A DNA stretch of 32,795 nt from Caldilineae bacterium (GCA_011176545.1 DUEN01000032.1:1-32795), one strand, 5' to 3'; positions 14,605 through 25,032 are shown, numbered from the stretch's first letter. The notes: a model not told the origin generated them from the letters alone. A program made the numbers and translations.

Positions 14605-15552
14605 ATGACCCGGTATATCATCAAGCGGACGTTCTATGCGATCGTGGTGATCTGGGCGGTAGCGACCCTGGTCTTCTTCATGCTGCGCGCCGTGCCCGGC
14701 GATCCCTTCCGGGCCATGTTGGCCGACGTCGATCCGGAGGCCGCGGAGGTGCTGCGTCGCAAGTTCGGCCTCGATCGCCCGGTGTACATCCAGTACTTCC
14801 TGTGGTTCGGTCGAATGATCCAGGGCGACCTAGGGAACTCCATCTACGGCAGCAACGTTCCCGTAAGCCGCGTGATTCGTGAGGCCTTCCCCCGAACCAT
14901 GGCTCTGGCGAGCCTGGCGTTTACTATCTCGTTGGTCCTGGCCATCTCCGCCGGGATCATCTCGGCCGTCAAGAAGCACTCCTGGCTGGATCATACCTTC
15001 ACCGTCGCCGCGTTCCTGGGGCTGAGCATGCCCGACTTCTGGTTGGGCATCCTGCTCATCATCGTCTTCGCCGTCAACCTGCACTGGCTGCCCGCCATCG
15101 GCTACGTGCCTCTGAAGAAGGGCTTCTGGCCCTGGTTCTCCCATCTCATCCTCCCGGCCGTCGCCGCGGGCACGCCGTTCTCCGCCATCATCGCCCGTAT
15201 GACCCGCTCCGCCATGTTGGAGGTATTGAGGACGGACTACATCAAAGTCGCGCATGCCAAGGGGCTTCACGAGCGTGTGATCATCTTCAGGCATGCGCTG
15301 AAGAACGCGCTGATCCCTGTGGTCACAGTGATGGGGATCGCCTTCGCCCTGCTGATGTCGGGCACGGTCATCGTGGAGAACGTGTTCGCCATTCAAGGGC
15401 TGGGCCGGGTGCTCATTCAGGGGATCCTGAATCGGGACTATCCGGTCGTCCAAGGGGCGATCCTGGTGGTCTCGGTGATCTTCGTCTTCACCAACCTGTT
15501 GGTCGATATCTTGTACACGGTGATCGACCCACGGATTCGGTACGAGGGATAG
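14605..15552 (+). CDS. ABC transporter permease, DppB/OppB type
   Basis: 315 residues from ATG 14605 (MTRYIIKR, a typical start for this family); the frame extends to a TTG at 14581 that is less likely. Six membrane segments are expected. The signature AVPGDPF near residue 31 and the EAA-type loop (LRTDYIKVAHAKGLHERVI) that docks on the ATPase are both present, and the C-terminus ends YTVIDPRIRYEG as usual. It pairs with the second permease to form the transmembrane channel for the family 5 solute-binding protein. No ATP-binding subunit is encoded in the window. The Shine-Dalgarno (GAGG close to ATG) is weak. Confidence 0.94.
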   Translation: MTRYIIKRTFYAIVVIWAVATLVFFMLRAVPGDPFRAMLADVDPEAAEVLRRKFGLDRPVYIQYFLWFGRMIQGDLGNSIYGSNVPVSRVIREAFPRTMALASLAFTISLVLAISAGIISAVKKHSWLDHTFTVAAFLGLSMPDFWLGILLIIVFAVNLHWLPAIGYVPLKKGFWPWFSHLILPAVAAGTPFSAIIARMTRSAMLEVLRTDYIKVAHAKGLHERVIIFRHALKNALIPVVTVMGIAFALLMSGTVIVENVFAIQGLGRVLIQGILNRDYPVVQGAILVVSVIFVFTNLLVDILYTVIDPRIRYEG

Positions 15553-15557
15553 TAGGA

Positions 15558-16475
15558 ATGGCTCGCGTGCTCAATGCGTTATCTGGCGTCGAACAAGAAG
15601 GTGTCGCGGAACCGTTCGGTGAGGTCCCCCGACGACGGCGCCCCTGGCTACGCTATCTGTGGCGTGACAAGAAGGCGTTGGTCGGCCTGATCATCCTCCT
15701 GGGGATCGCGGTCTCGGCCGTGTTCGCCCCTCAGGTCGCGCCCTATAACCCTAACGATCAGGTCTTTGAATTCCTGGAATCGCCCTCCAGAACCCATCTA
15801 TTGGGGACCGATGATCTGGGGCGGGATCTCTTCAGCCGCATCATCTACGGCGCACGGGTTTCCCTCGCTGTCGGGATCATCACCGTGTTGCTGGCGCTGG
15901 TGATCGGCGTCCTCATGGGGCTGCTGTCCGGGTACTACGGCGGCTGGATCGACAACCTGATCATGCGGTATATCGACCTGCAATGGGCCTTCCCCAACTT
16001 CATCATCGCCGTGTATCTGGTCGCCGTGTTCGGCACCGGCCTGGAGAACGTGATCGTAGCGATCACGCTGGCGTTCCTGGACGACTTCGCCCGCATCATG
16101 CGGGGCATGGTGCTCTCCATTCGCGAGGAGGAATACGTGACGGCCGCGCGAGCCATCGGCGCCTCCGACGGCCGGATCCTGCTACGTCATATCCTGCCCA
16201 ACGCGACGGCGCCCGTCATCGTGCAGGCCACGGTGAGCGTCTCCTACGCCATCCTGGCCGAGGCAGGGCTCTCCTTCCTGGGGCTGGGCGTGAAGCCATC
16301 GACGCCCACGTGGGGATTGATCTTGAGCGATGCCCGGACTTTCATCTCGCGAGCGTGGTGGCTGGGCGTGTTCCCCGGGCTGGCGATCATGATCACCGTC
16401 CTGAGCATCAACTTCCTCGGCGACGCCCTGCGAGATATGTTCGACGTCCGTGAATATCAGGAGGTACAACGCTGA
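15558..16475 (+). CDS. ABC transporter permease, DppC/OppC type
   Basis: 305 residues, starting 5 nt after the stop of the DppB-type gene. A cytoplasmic N-terminus ending RRRRPWLRYLWRDKKAL precedes the first membrane helix. The OppC N-terminal segment (FAPQVAPYNPND) and HLLGTDDLGRDLFSRIIYGARVSL are diagnostic, and the EAA loop is EEEYVTAARAIGASDGRIL with HILPN. It forms a heterodimer with the preceding permease. Its stop overlaps the next gene's ATG by one base (TGATG), so translation is probably coupled. Confidence 0.95.
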   Translation: MARVLNALSGVEQEGVAEPFGEVPRRRRPWLRYLWRDKKALVGLIILLGIAVSAVFAPQVAPYNPNDQVFEFLESPSRTHLLGTDDLGRDLFSRIIYGARVSLAVGIITVLLALVIGVLMGLLSGYYGGWIDNLIMRYIDLQWAFPNFIIAVYLVAVFGTGLENVIVAITLAFLDDFARIMRGMVLSIREEEYVTAARAIGASDGRILLRHILPNATAPVIVQATVSVSYAILAEAGLSFLGLGVKPSTPTWGLILSDARTFISRAWWLGVFPGLAIMITVLSINFLGDALRDMFDVREYQEVQR

Positions 16476-17152
16476 TGGATCTGCACACGTTCTCCATAGC
16501 GGCCTACTGCCCAGAGGAAGGGAGCTTCGGCGTGGCCGTGTCCACCGCGCGTCCCAACGTCGGCAGCCTGGTCCCCTTCGTGGGCCTGGAGGGGGCCATC
16601 GCTACTCAGGCCCGGGTGAACACCGATCTGGGACGCCATGGGCTGGCGTTATTGCGCGCGGGCATCGGGATTGAGATCGCGCTCAATGCGCTTTTGCAGG
16701 CCGATGAGGATCGGGCCATCCGCCAGCTCCATGGCGTGGATAGGGAAGGGGCCTTCGCCTTCACGGGCGAGCAGTGCGTCGAGTGGGCTGGTCATCGCAT
16801 CGGTGACCACTATACCGTGGCGGGGAACATGCTGACCGGCCCTGAGGTGATCGACGCGATGGCCGAGGCGTACGAGGCGGCGAGAGCGGAAGGGGCGGAG
16901 TTGAGCGAGCGCCTGCTGCGCGCGTTGGAGGCGGGGCAGGCGGCCGGCGGCGATAAGCGCGGGAAGCAATCGGCCGCGTTGCTGGTGGCCAGCCCTGACC
17001 CGCGCTGGTATCACAACTTGCGCGTGGATGATCACGCGGATCCGGTGGCGGAACTGCGGCGAATCTACGACCTGGTGGTGGAGCACTCCAAGCAGATCGA
17101 ACAAGAGTATGGGATGGAGGGCTTACGCCTCTTCAGCAAGATCAAGTGGTGA
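16475..17152 (+). CDS. DUF1028-family protein
   Basis: 225 residues. The N-terminal TFSIAAYCPEEGSFGVAVST, the central PFVGLEGAIATQARVN and CVEWAGH...YTVAGNMLTG match the DUF1028 family, which is thought to adopt an Ntn-hydrolase-like fold with processing at an internal Thr/Ser; the activity is not established. ATG 16475 overlaps the stop of the permease gene and is preceded by AGGAGG about 13 nt upstream. DUF1028 genes commonly accompany peptide transporters and peptidases, which fits this operon, so a role in hydrolysing the imported compound is plausible but unproven. Confidence 0.9.
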   Translation: MDLHTFSIAAYCPEEGSFGVAVSTARPNVGSLVPFVGLEGAIATQARVNTDLGRHGLALLRAGIGIEIALNALLQADEDRAIRQLHGVDREGAFAFTGEQCVEWAGHRIGDHYTVAGNMLTGPEVIDAMAEAYEAARAEGAELSERLLRALEAGQAAGGDKRGKQSAALLVASPDPRWYHNLRVDDHADPVAELRRIYDLVVEHSKQIEQEYGMEGLRLFSKIKW

Positions 17153-17230
17153 CCCCGTGTCGCCGATTCTTACGCCATCCCTGCTGGATGGCACTCCCAG
17201 GGTTTGCATCCTTTTCCTCGAGACCCCCTG

Positions 17231-18805
17231 ATGCCCATGTTGTCGGTCACCCTCGCTTCGTTTTTGCTCGCCCTCTCTCCGATCGTGATCGTCCTGGCCC
17301 TCATGGTGGGCGCGCGATGGAGCGGCACGCGATCGGGATTTGTGGGATGGTGCATCTCCTTGATCCTGGCCGCCGGCGCGTTCGGCGCCGGGCCGCGTCT
17401 GCTCTGGTACAGCCAACTGAAAAGCCTCCTGCTCAGCTTCTTCGTCCTGTATATCATCTGGTTCGCGCTGGCCCTGTTCCACGTCGTGAACGAGGCCGGC
17501 GCGCTTCGCGTCATCAGCGCCGGCGTGGCCCGTCTCACATCCGACCGCACCATGCAGCTCCTGATCCTAAGCTGGGTCTTCGCCTCGTTCCTCCAGGGGG
17601 TGACCGGCTTCGGCGTGCCCGTCGCGGTGGTCGCCCCGCTGCTCGTCGGCCTGGGTTTCCCGGCGATGAGCAGCGTGGTCGCCGCGAGCATCGGCCATGC
17701 CTGGGCGATCACCTTTGGCAGCATCGCCTCCTCATTTTACGCGCTGATGGCCATCACTGGGCTGGACGGCCATGTCCTCGCCCCGTGGACGACGTTCTAT
17801 CTCGGCATCGCTTGCCTCTTCTCCGGTCTGATCCCGGCCTACCTGTATCGGGGATGGTCCACGCTGCGTCATAGCCTGCTGGCGGTGTCCCTCATCGGGG
17901 GTGTGATGGCCACCGTGCAGTATCTGATGGCCGTACACGGGCTGTGGAGCCTGGCATCGTTTACAGCGGGCCTGGTGGGGCTAGGAGTGGCTGCCGCACT
18001 GGCCCGACTCCCCCTCTATCATGGCTCGGCAAGCGAGCGCTCAGCGGGCTCACAGGATAACGCCTCACCGTCCATGGGGTTACCGGCGGCATTGTCCGCG
18101 TACATCGTGTTGCTCATCGTCGTGGTCATCGCTCAACTGGTACCTCCTTTCCCCGATCTCCTCAATCGGGTGCGGATCACGATGAGCTTTCCGGAGACGC
18201 GCACAGGCCTGGGATGGGTCAACCCCGCGGGTCCGGGGCGCGCCATCAGCGTCTTCGGACATGCCGGCGCCTTGATCCTATACACTTGCATCATCTCGTT
18301 CATGCTCTATCGACGATGGGGATGTTATGAACCAGGAGCAGCAGGGCGGATCATCCGCCGGACGGTCCGGGGGGCGCTCAGGTCCAGCTGGGCGGTTCTG
18401 TTCCTGGTGGGCATGGCGATGGCGATGGCCGAAAGCGGGATGACCTACGAGCTGGCGTTGGGGTTGAGCCAGGCGATGGGGCCCGTCCTCCCCTTCATCG
18501 CGCCGTTCATCGGGATGGTGGGAGGCTTCGTGACGGGGACGAACACGAACTCCAACGTGATCTTCGGCCCGCTACAACAGCAGACGGCCCAGGTACTAGG
18601 CCATAACGTGCTGATCATCCTGGCGGCGCAGAACGTGGGCGGCGCGGTGGGAAGTGTCATCTCGCCAGCGAAGGTGATCGTGGGATGCAGCACAGCGGGG
18701 CTGGCTGGCCGTGAGGGCGAGGTGATGCGGCTCAACCTGGCCTATGGCGTGTTCATCATGGCCTTTATGGGAGCCCTCACCGCTGCGCTCGTGGCACTCA
18801 TTTAG
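17231..18805 (+). CDS. LctP-family L-lactate/glycolate-type permease
   Basis: 524 residues from ATG 17231 (MPMLSVTLASF; ATG 17237 or the upstream TTG 17204 are alternatives, none with a clear Shine-Dalgarno). About 13 hydrophobic segments. Family hallmarks are SWVFASFLQGVTGFGVPVAVVAPLLVGLGF in the first half and GGFVTGTNTNSNVIFGPLQ with QNVGGAVGSVISPAKVIVG in the second. These proteins import lactate or glycolate, probably with protons. It lies 78 bp after the DUF1028 gene on the same strand and may be the last gene of the operon. Its stop overlaps the convergent URO-D gene by 3 bp. Confidence 0.92.
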   Translation: MPMLSVTLASFLLALSPIVIVLALMVGARWSGTRSGFVGWCISLILAAGAFGAGPRLLWYSQLKSLLLSFFVLYIIWFALALFHVVNEAGALRVISAGVARLTSDRTMQLLILSWVFASFLQGVTGFGVPVAVVAPLLVGLGFPAMSSVVAASIGHAWAITFGSIASSFYALMAITGLDGHVLAPWTTFYLGIACLFSGLIPAYLYRGWSTLRHSLLAVSLIGGVMATVQYLMAVHGLWSLASFTAGLVGLGVAAALARLPLYHGSASERSAGSQDNASPSMGLPAALSAYIVLLIVVVIAQLVPPFPDLLNRVRITMSFPETRTGLGWVNPAGPGRAISVFGHAGALILYTCIISFMLYRRWGCYEPGAAGRIIRRTVRGALRSSWAVLFLVGMAMAMAESGMTYELALGLSQAMGPVLPFIAPFIGMVGGFVTGTNTNSNVIFGPLQQQTAQVLGHNVLIILAAQNVGGAVGSVISPAKVIVGCSTAGLAGREGEVMRLNLAYGVFIMAFMGALTAALVALI

Positions 18806-19953
18806 AAGGACGCGGCGGCCTTATATGCCCACTGATGATAGGCGTCCAACATGGCCATGAAGTTGTCGTACTTCGTGCCCACGGCCACGGAGTGCGTGGT
18901 GCCGAAGATATAACCACCGCCGGGAGGTCCGACGCGCATGGCGTATTCGACATCGCGCCAGACGTCCTCCGGCGTGCCGGATACCAGGTTCTCCACCCGG
19001 ACACCGCCCCACAGTACCAGCTTATCCCCATATCGGGCCTTCACCTCGGCCAGATCCATCCCCGCCGATGCCTGGATGGATTGATAGGCATCGTATCCGG
19101 CCTCGACGAACATATCCAGCAAGGGCCAGTTGTTGCCGCAGGCGTGCTTGAACACGGCGAGCCCGTGTGCCTTCACCCGCGCCACGCGCTCTTTGATGGA
19201 GGGCAGACAGAACTCACGAAACATCTGGGGGGAGAGGAATGGCCCGTGTTTGGACGCGAAATCCTGTCCCCAGAGCACCCCATCCGTACCTGGCCGGATG
19301 AACCACTGATCCCGCAGGTTAGCCATGCGGGTGTGATAGGCGATCGCCCGCTTGACCAGATCCGGTTGCAGGGCGTAGGCCAGAAGGCCACGCTCCATCC
19401 CGCCTAGCAGGATCAGGCCAGCCTCACCGCCCGTGGGCCCAAGAATGTAGCGGGTATCCCCCAATGCCTCGATGACAGCGTCCACCACCTCGAAGACCGA
19501 CGGATCGGGCGGCGATGGCTCCTCATCCAGGTCGAACATCTCCGGCGTGAAGTGAGCCGTCGGGTCCTCCACCAGCGTGAGGTCCGCCGTGATCTCGGAA
19601 TACTTCCACACCCGGCCGTCCTCCGCCTCCCAGGTCGTATCGTCCACCCGACGCACCTTTGGGGGCGTGTAATCGCGAGGGGGGACCAGGCTACTCGCCA
19701 TCGCTGACACGTTGATGATATCGATGAAATCTAACTTCCGATACAGGGCGATGGTGTCCTCGATCCAGCTCTGGACGACCTCGTCCCGTCGGCCTTCCCA
19801 GAAGGCGATCTGGGACTTCGCCTTAGCGCGCAGATACGTCTCGTGCCCCAGGATCCTCTCCACCGTGTCGTAATCGATGGCGAAGAATCCGATGGGGATG
19901 CGATCGACAGGTTGCCGCGCCAGCGTCCGTCGAATACGCTCCTTGCCGGTCAT
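18802..19953 (-). CDS. Uroporphyrinogen-decarboxylase-fold (URO-D/MtaA-like) protein
   Basis: 383 residues from ATG 19953, with a GTG one codon earlier also possible; AGGAAGG is just upstream. The start TGKERIRRTLARQPVDRIP and the KHACGN motif (His270, Cys272), followed by GYDAYQSIQASAGMDL and YGDKLVLWGGV, place it in the URO-D superfamily. The H-x-C-G motif is the zinc site of cobalamin/CoM methyltransferase-like members, whereas heme-pathway HemE lacks it. It is therefore probably a methyltransferase-like or uncharacterised catabolic enzyme rather than HemE. It ends on the LctP stop and is 40 bp downstream of the VTT-domain gene. Confidence 0.88.
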   Translation of the reverse strand: MTGKERIRRTLARQPVDRIPIGFFAIDYDTVERILGHETYLRAKAKSQIAFWEGRRDEVVQSWIEDTIALYRKLDFIDIINVSAMASSLVPPRDYTPPKVRRVDDTTWEAEDGRVWKYSEITADLTLVEDPTAHFTPEMFDLDEEPSPPDPSVFEVVDAVIEALGDTRYILGPTGGEAGLILLGGMERGLLAYALQPDLVKRAIAYHTRMANLRDQWFIRPGTDGVLWGQDFASKHGPFLSPQMFREFCLPSIKERVARVKAHGLAVFKHACGNNWPLLDMFVEAGYDAYQSIQASAGMDLAEVKARYGDKLVLWGGVRVENLVSGTPEDVWRDVEYAMRVGPPGGGYIFGTTHSVAVGTKYDNFMAMLDAYHQWAYKAAASF

Positions 19954-19992
19954 CACCTTCCTACCCTCTATAGCGCTCTCTGAAGTTTCCTT

Positions 19993-20607
19993 TCACAGGA
20001 GATGCGAGAGCAATCCCAGGGAGCCCGCGCCCAGCAGAGCGATGGCTGTGGTCTTGATGGTCTTCCCTATCCAGCAAGCCAGCAGGAAGCGGCTTAAGGG
20101 GAATCGCAAGGCGCCCGCGGCGATCCCCGCCAGATCGAAGGCTGGAGTGGGGATGACGGACAACAGGAAGACGACGAAGAGGCCATATCGACGTGTCTTC
20201 TCAACGAGTTGACGATATCGATCCCGATCCTCGATGATGGCGCGACCGCTGGCACCAGCCACATAGCCGGTCAGCTCGCCCAGGGCCTCACCCAGGCCAG
20301 CGGCGAGTCCCACGAAGACGGGGCTGAGCACACTCCCCGTGGCGAAGACGACGGCGATGCCCGGCGCGGGAAGGAATACCGTCGCGCTGCTGGCCATGCT
20401 AATCACGAAGACCCCGGGATACCCATAGCGGCCTAAGGCGCTCAACTGATCTCGCTCGATGATGATGAGGGCACTGATCCCGATGGCGAGGAGAAGCCCG
20501 CCGATGCGCAGGAGGCGCGTACGCCACATGGCGGGCAACCGAATGGGACGAACTCGTTGCTCCAGAGGCTGCTCAAGCAGGCGTTTACCTTCCAGGCCTG
20601 GTATCAT
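19993..20607 (-). CDS. VTT-domain (DedA/YqaA-like) membrane protein
   Basis: 204 residues with about five hydrophobic segments. The central part has a glycine-rich re-entrant segment with acidic residues (GLGEALGELTGYVAG) and a second half LSVIPTPAFDLAGIAAGALRFPLSRFLLACWIGKTIK, typical of the VTT/SNARE-associated family, whose DedA members translocate lipid carriers such as undecaprenyl phosphate or act as scramblases. ATG 20607 has GGAGG 7 nt upstream. It follows the WecA/MraY-type gene by 133 bp, so a shared lipid-carrier link is attractive but only inferred. Confidence 0.87.
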   Translation of the reverse strand: MIPGLEGKRLLEQPLEQRVRPIRLPAMWRTRLLRIGGLLLAIGISALIIIERDQLSALGRYGYPGVFVISMASSATVFLPAPGIAVVFATGSVLSPVFVGLAAGLGEALGELTGYVAGASGRAIIEDRDRYRQLVEKTRRYGLFVVFLLSVIPTPAFDLAGIAAGALRFPLSRFLLACWIGKTIKTTAIALLGAGSLGLLSHLL

Positions 20608-20740
20608 GAAAGGACCTCCCCGGTGAGAGTCGCTTGATATCCCTCGACAGACGACCTCGCCTGGAAAGCAGACGGCAGCGGCGATTCGGCAGCCATCGAA
20701 AGAGCGAGGTACTTACTGTAACGCTTGAACGGAGTGGAAG

Positions 20741-21751
20741 TTACGCACGATCGCCCATTTCCAGGGCCTTTTCAAGCCGCCATATCCCCCAGAGGCCAGC
20801 CAGGGCCACGGCGATCCCTATCGCATACCCCTCAGCGATGCTCGCCTGCGATACGAAGAGGGCCAGAATACCTAAAACACAAGATATGAGATAACAGATC
20901 AACACGGCTTCGCGCTGGGAGGCTCCCATCACCACCAGGCGATGGGATATATGGTCCTTCCCCGGTGAGGTCATCGGATTGAGGCCACGGCGCAACCGGG
21001 AGAAGACGACCAACGTCATGTCGAAGATCGGCAGCCCCATGACTAAGACAGGGACCATCCACGTGACGATATGCACGTTGTCCGGGAAGCGCAGCTTAAT
21101 CCCGACGGCGGCCAACGTGAACCCCAAGAAAAGGGCACCGCTATCCCCCATGAAGATAGAGGCCGGGTTGAAGTTGTACACCAAGAAGCCAAGACAGGCC
21201 CCCAACAGGGCAGCCGCCAGCGCGCCGACCAGGTACTGGCCGTTCATCAACGCGAAGAGCAGATAGAACGTCGCCGCGATGGCGGCGATCCCTCCAGACA
21301 ACCCATCCATATTGTCCAGGAAGTTGAGCGCGTTCGTGATCCCGACCACCCATAGCATGGTGATGAGGATATTCAGCCCATCCCACCGGAAGAGGTGAAC
21401 CTGAATGCCGGACGCAATCAGGATCAGCGCAGCGACGATCTGACCGAGGAGCCGCAGAAGCGGGGAAAGCTCCCGCCGGTCATCCCACAGCCCCACGAAG
21501 GAGACCAGCGTGGCGCCTAGGAAGATCCCGACGACTTGGTTGACGTAAAAGCGATCGCCGAACAGCACCAGGGCCACAATGAAGGAGAGATAGATCACCA
21601 CGCCGCCTAACAGGGGGATAGGGCTTCTATGTACCTTTCGCGCGCTCGGCTGGTCCATGAGGCCCACACGCAACGCCACCTGTCGGGCCAATGGCGTCCC
21701 GCCGATCGTCAACACCAGCGCGCTGGCCAGGATCAGCATGTAACGGGTCAC
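20741..21751 (-). CDS. WecA/MraY-family undecaprenyl-phosphate sugar-1-phosphate transferase
   Basis: 336 residues and about ten membrane segments. Catalytic motifs of polyprenyl-phosphate glycosyl-1-phosphate transferases are all present: DD at 90-91 ([10 protein letters not shown]), NFLDNMDGL at 143-151, FMGDSG at 200-205 and GKDHISHRL at 264-272. It should transfer an N-acetylhexosamine-1-phosphate from a UDP-sugar to undecaprenyl phosphate, starting a cell-surface glycan. The RLGL/HISHRL form favours WecA/TagO over peptidoglycan MraY. GTG 21751 overlaps the upstream ligase gene's stop (GTGA) after GGGGGG, so it is coupled to that gene. Confidence 0.93.
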   Translation of the reverse strand: MTRYMLILASALVLTIGGTPLARQVALRVGLMDQPSARKVHRSPIPLLGGVVIYLSFIVALVLFGDRFYVNQVVGIFLGATLVSFVGLWDDRRELSPLLRLLGQIVAALILIASGIQVHLFRWDGLNILITMLWVVGITNALNFLDNMDGLSGGIAAIAATFYLLFALMNGQYLVGALAAALLGACLGFLVYNFNPASIFMGDSGALFLGFTLAAVGIKLRFPDNVHIVTWMVPVLVMGLPIFDMTLVVFSRLRRGLNPMTSPGKDHISHRLVVMGASQREAVLICYLISCVLGILALFVSQASIAEGYAIGIAVALAGLWGIWRLEKALEMGDRA

Positions 21752-24700
21752 TGTCCCCCCTCATTCAGGCGGCTTTCCAGACGGACGATGTACTGATCCA
21801 GCATGGCACGATCCTTCTCCGGAGCGAGCTCGCGAGCCCTCCTGGCCTCGTTCAGCGCCTCGCTCAAGCGGCCCGTTTCCTCATATAGCCGTGCCAAGGC
21901 CTGGTGGACGGACGCATCGTTAGGCCTGGACAGCAACACCTGTTGGGTCGCGGTGATCGCGTCCTCCAGCCGTCCCAAACGCGCATAGAGATCGCTCAGG
22001 GCGCTCCAGACCTTCCAAGGCTGCTTCCGATTAGGCTTCAGGGCTATCGCCTTCTCGTAGGCCGACACGGCTTTGGCCCACTCTCCCAGGGTGTTGTACA
22101 AGTCCCCCAACAATAGATACGTCTGCTCGTACTTCGTATCCAGGGCCAGGGAGCGCTGATACTTCTCCAAGGCCAAGTCGAACTGAGCTCTGGCTTCCTC
22201 CTGACGTCCTTGACGCCAATATAGATTGCCCAGCATGTAATGGATCAGCCCCCATTCATTGTACAGGTGAGCGGCATGGGGGCTGAGTTGAGTCGCGATC
22301 TCATAATACTCGGCGGACCGCTTCCAGAGTTCCTCCCGTTCAGCCGGATCATTCGTCAACTCGCCCCAATTGCGATACAGGCGAGCTAGGTTAGCCGTGT
22401 GATCCGTGTTAAGGGGATTCAACTCCCGCGCGCGGATGAGGGTCTCCTCGGCCTGTTGAAGGATCTGCCGACGCACGTTGAGGTCCTGCGTCTGACGAGC
22501 CAGCTCCAGCTGCGCGCGTCCCAGGAAGAGGTAGTAATAATCCTCCTTCGGAGCCAATTTCAGGGCGTGCCGATAGATCGCGATGCTCTGCTCCCACAGG
22601 CGCTCTGCGTCGTAGCCCTGTCCCTGCTTATAGATGATGTCCGCCCGGATCGGATTGATGCACACATTACGGATGATCAGGATCAGGAGGCCCGCCGTGA
22701 ACACCCCTATAACAGGGCTGAGCCAGCTGTTGAAGGCGGGCCCCGTCATCCGCTGACGGGGCCATCCTATGAAGGCGGCCAGCGCGGCCATGACCACCAT
22801 CATCGCGACGACATACATCGTGTAGTTGTTGGCCACGCGGAAGAGGACATCCTCACCAGGCGCCGGATGCCAAGCCAGCCGATGGGCCTGGTACAATCCG
22901 AAGATCAGGAAAGCCCCCCAGCACCCCAACGTGTACACGCTGAACGCCCGCGAGGCGGACCGCCAATCCCATCGCAATAGGCGACCCAACAGCCCCGCCA
23001 GCAGCAGCCCTCCGACCAGCCACGTGAAGCCGATCAGCCAAATGATCCCCAGGCCGGGCACCCGTTGCCCTGTCTTGGCGATATAGCGGGTCGTGAGCGC
23101 CTGCCAGAATACCCCCCATGTGCGGGGTTCCTTCGTCGGGTTCGTGATATAGTCATAGGCCAACGTGATCAGGATGAGCGCCCCGATACACACGTAGGGC
23201 CACAGGGAGCGCCACATCGAAGGCTCCGTCGAGGCCGTCGGTCGGGCCTGCTCGCGCCGCTTGCGCCGACGCCGACGATTGGGAGGAGGGCTGGTGGGTT
23301 CCTCGACCGACGCCGGAGCCTCTTGAAGTCTCCCCGTTCCGACGACCACCAAGAGCGCACTGAGCGCCCAGAAATACGTGCGGCTGGCGACGATGGCGAT
23401 CCCGAAGTGGATCTCCACGAAGTGCGCGACGATGGTGGCCAATAAGGCGATGATCAGGAGCTCCCGGCGAGGGTCGGCCTCGACGGATTCCTCCGTCCCA
23501 AGCATCCTCCGACGGGCCCGAAAGGCTGCCAAAGTGACGTACAGAACGACGCCGACGATGAACCCGAAGGGCAGTCCTACGCCGGCCAGACGCAGCGAAT
23601 GGTCAAGAGCCCATGGGATCAGGATGCCCAGGATAGCGCCCGCCGCGCCCAGCGCCAGGAACGAGTTCCTGTCAGCATGATCCCGGATCAACCCCAACCA
23701 GCGGAGGCTGTAATAGAAGATCGAGGTGAAGAGAGCGAAGTAAGCCAGGAACCCCAACAGCCCGGTGATGATGAGAGCGTCAAAGGTCTCATTATGCGAA
23801 CGATCCGGCGAGGCGTTACGACGCTCCAGATGCGCCAACTCCGGCGGGTAGAAGGGGTTATAGGCCACCCACATTGATTCCGGACCATATCCGATGAGCG
23901 GACGCAGGATGTTCCATCGATCCTTTGAGCCATCCGGATAGACCAGCGGATCATGGGGAGCGATCATGCGCACAGCGCCCTGCCAGATCAGCGTGCGCAC
24001 TCGGTTCGTGCCCGTCTCCAGGTCCAGGATGGTGCCCAGGCGCCCCAGGCCCGACTCCTGGCGCAGGCCGGCGAGCGGGCTATCGGGCAGGTTGAGGAGG
24101 ATCAGGAAACCGCCCAGCAACACAGCCAGGACGATCGGCGCGACCCAAACCCACCTTAGCGTCCGCCGCAGCGCGGCGGGGAAACGGGGGGCGGCCGACG
24201 CCCAACGCCATAGGGCGATGAGCCCCAGCAAGGCGAAGACGTAAAGGCCAGCTACCCATCCCAGGAAGGGGCCACGGCTCTGGCTAAGGACGATGCCCGT
24301 AACCACCTGGATGGCGAGGATGAATAACCCCGCCCCGGCCAGAATGGCATCCCAGACGGTACCCTCTTCCACGTTCCACGTGCGAGCGAACGCCTCGGTC
24401 GTCTCCTTCAGCGTGAGGAAGAAAGCCATGATCAGATAGGCGGACACGAAGATAGGGTTGCCCATGTTGGCGGCCACGCGATGCACCACATCGCCGCCCC
24501 AAGGGAGCGGGTCCTGTTGCAAGCGCTGCCAGATGCCATACAGGCTGATGGGCACGCTGGTAAGGATGACCGCGTAGAGCAATCGCCGCAACTGGGCGGG
24601 CCTGCGCAGGTGCCCAAGCATCAGCAAGAAGATGACGACGTAACAGAGGGTCGTGAAGGTCCCCTGGAGGCGCTGATAAGAGCCCCAAAAGCTGATGCGC

Positions 24701-25020
24701 GGCGTCACGGAGAAGATCGTGCTGATCAGATAAGCCAGGACCAAAAGCAGGGCGGGCAGCACGAGCGGGGTACGTACCAGCTCACGCAGGCGATCGACCA
24801 GGGGGGACTGCGCCGTCCGGGAGGGACGTAATAGGCCATCAATCTGCTTGGTGAGCCACGCGCCAGCCATGATGAGGGCGATGGCCCGCAACAGGCTGAT
24901 CTTATCCGGCTCGAAGACTCGCGCGGAATAGACGTTGAAGAAGAGTGGGATGATGATCAGCGCAGCCAGCCAGCCAGCCTCGATGAGGGCATCACAAAAA
25001 CGACCGAGTTTCGTGGCCAT
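21748..25020 (-). CDS. O-antigen ligase/polymerase-like membrane protein with C-terminal TPR domain
   Basis: 1090 residues. The N-terminal half (to about residue 500) is polytopic and contains [11 protein letters not shown] at 35-45 and a periplasmic loop with [22 protein letters not shown], the pattern of Wzy/WaaL O-antigen ligases. A charged linker around 590-615 (RRRRKRREQ) and further membrane segments follow. Residues from about 795 to the end form five or more tetratricopeptide repeats. It presumably polymerises or transfers surface glycan onto a lipid or protein acceptor, with TPRs binding partners; the acceptor is unknown. ATG 25020 lacks a Shine-Dalgarno and may be leaderless. It is the first gene of a minus-strand run with the WecA-like gene. 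Confidence 0.9.
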   Translation of the reverse strand: MATKLGRFCDALIEAGWLAALIIIPLFFNVYSARVFEPDKISLLRAIALIMAGAWLTKQIDGLLRPSRTAQSPLVDRLRELVRTPLVLPALLLVLAYLISTIFSVTPRISFWGSYQRLQGTFTTLCYVVIFLLMLGHLRRPAQLRRLLYAVILTSVPISLYGIWQRLQQDPLPWGGDVVHRVAANMGNPIFVSAYLIMAFFLTLKETTEAFARTWNVEEGTVWDAILAGAGLFILAIQVVTGIVLSQSRGPFLGWVAGLYVFALLGLIALWRWASAAPRFPAALRRTLRWVWVAPIVLAVLLGGFLILLNLPDSPLAGLRQESGLGRLGTILDLETGTNRVRTLIWQGAVRMIAPHDPLVYPDGSKDRWNILRPLIGYGPESMWVAYNPFYPPELAHLERRNASPDRSHNETFDALIITGLLGFLAYFALFTSIFYYSLRWLGLIRDHADRNSFLALGAAGAILGILIPWALDHSLRLAGVGLPFGFIVGVVLYVTLAAFRARRRMLGTEESVEADPRRELLIIALLATIVAHFVEIHFGIAIVASRTYFWALSALLVVVGTGRLQEAPASVEEPTSPPPNRRRRRKRREQARPTASTEPSMWRSLWPYVCIGALILITLAYDYITNPTKEPRTWGVFWQALTTRYIAKTGQRVPGLGIIWLIGFTWLVGGLLLAGLLGRLLRWDWRSASRAFSVYTLGCWGAFLIFGLYQAHRLAWHPAPGEDVLFRVANNYTMYVVAMMVVMAALAAFIGWPRQRMTGPAFNSWLSPVIGVFTAGLLILIIRNVCINPIRADIIYKQGQGYDAERLWEQSIAIYRHALKLAPKEDYYYLFLGRAQLELARQTQDLNVRRQILQQAEETLIRARELNPLNTDHTANLARLYRNWGELTNDPAEREELWKRSAEYYEIATQLSPHAAHLYNEWGLIHYMLGNLYWRQGRQEEARAQFDLALEKYQRSLALDTKYEQTYLLLGDLYNTLGEWAKAVSAYEKAIALKPNRKQPWKVWSALSDLYARLGRLEDAITATQQVLLSRPNDASVHQALARLYEETGRLSEALNEARRARELAPEKDRAMLDQYIVRLESRLNEGGQ

Positions 25021-25032
25021 GAGAACGTAAAC

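Noticed and set aside
18802..19953. Calling the URO-D-fold protein HemE of heme synthesis
   Set aside because: It has the H-x-C-G zinc motif of methyltransferase-like relatives, and no other heme gene is nearby.
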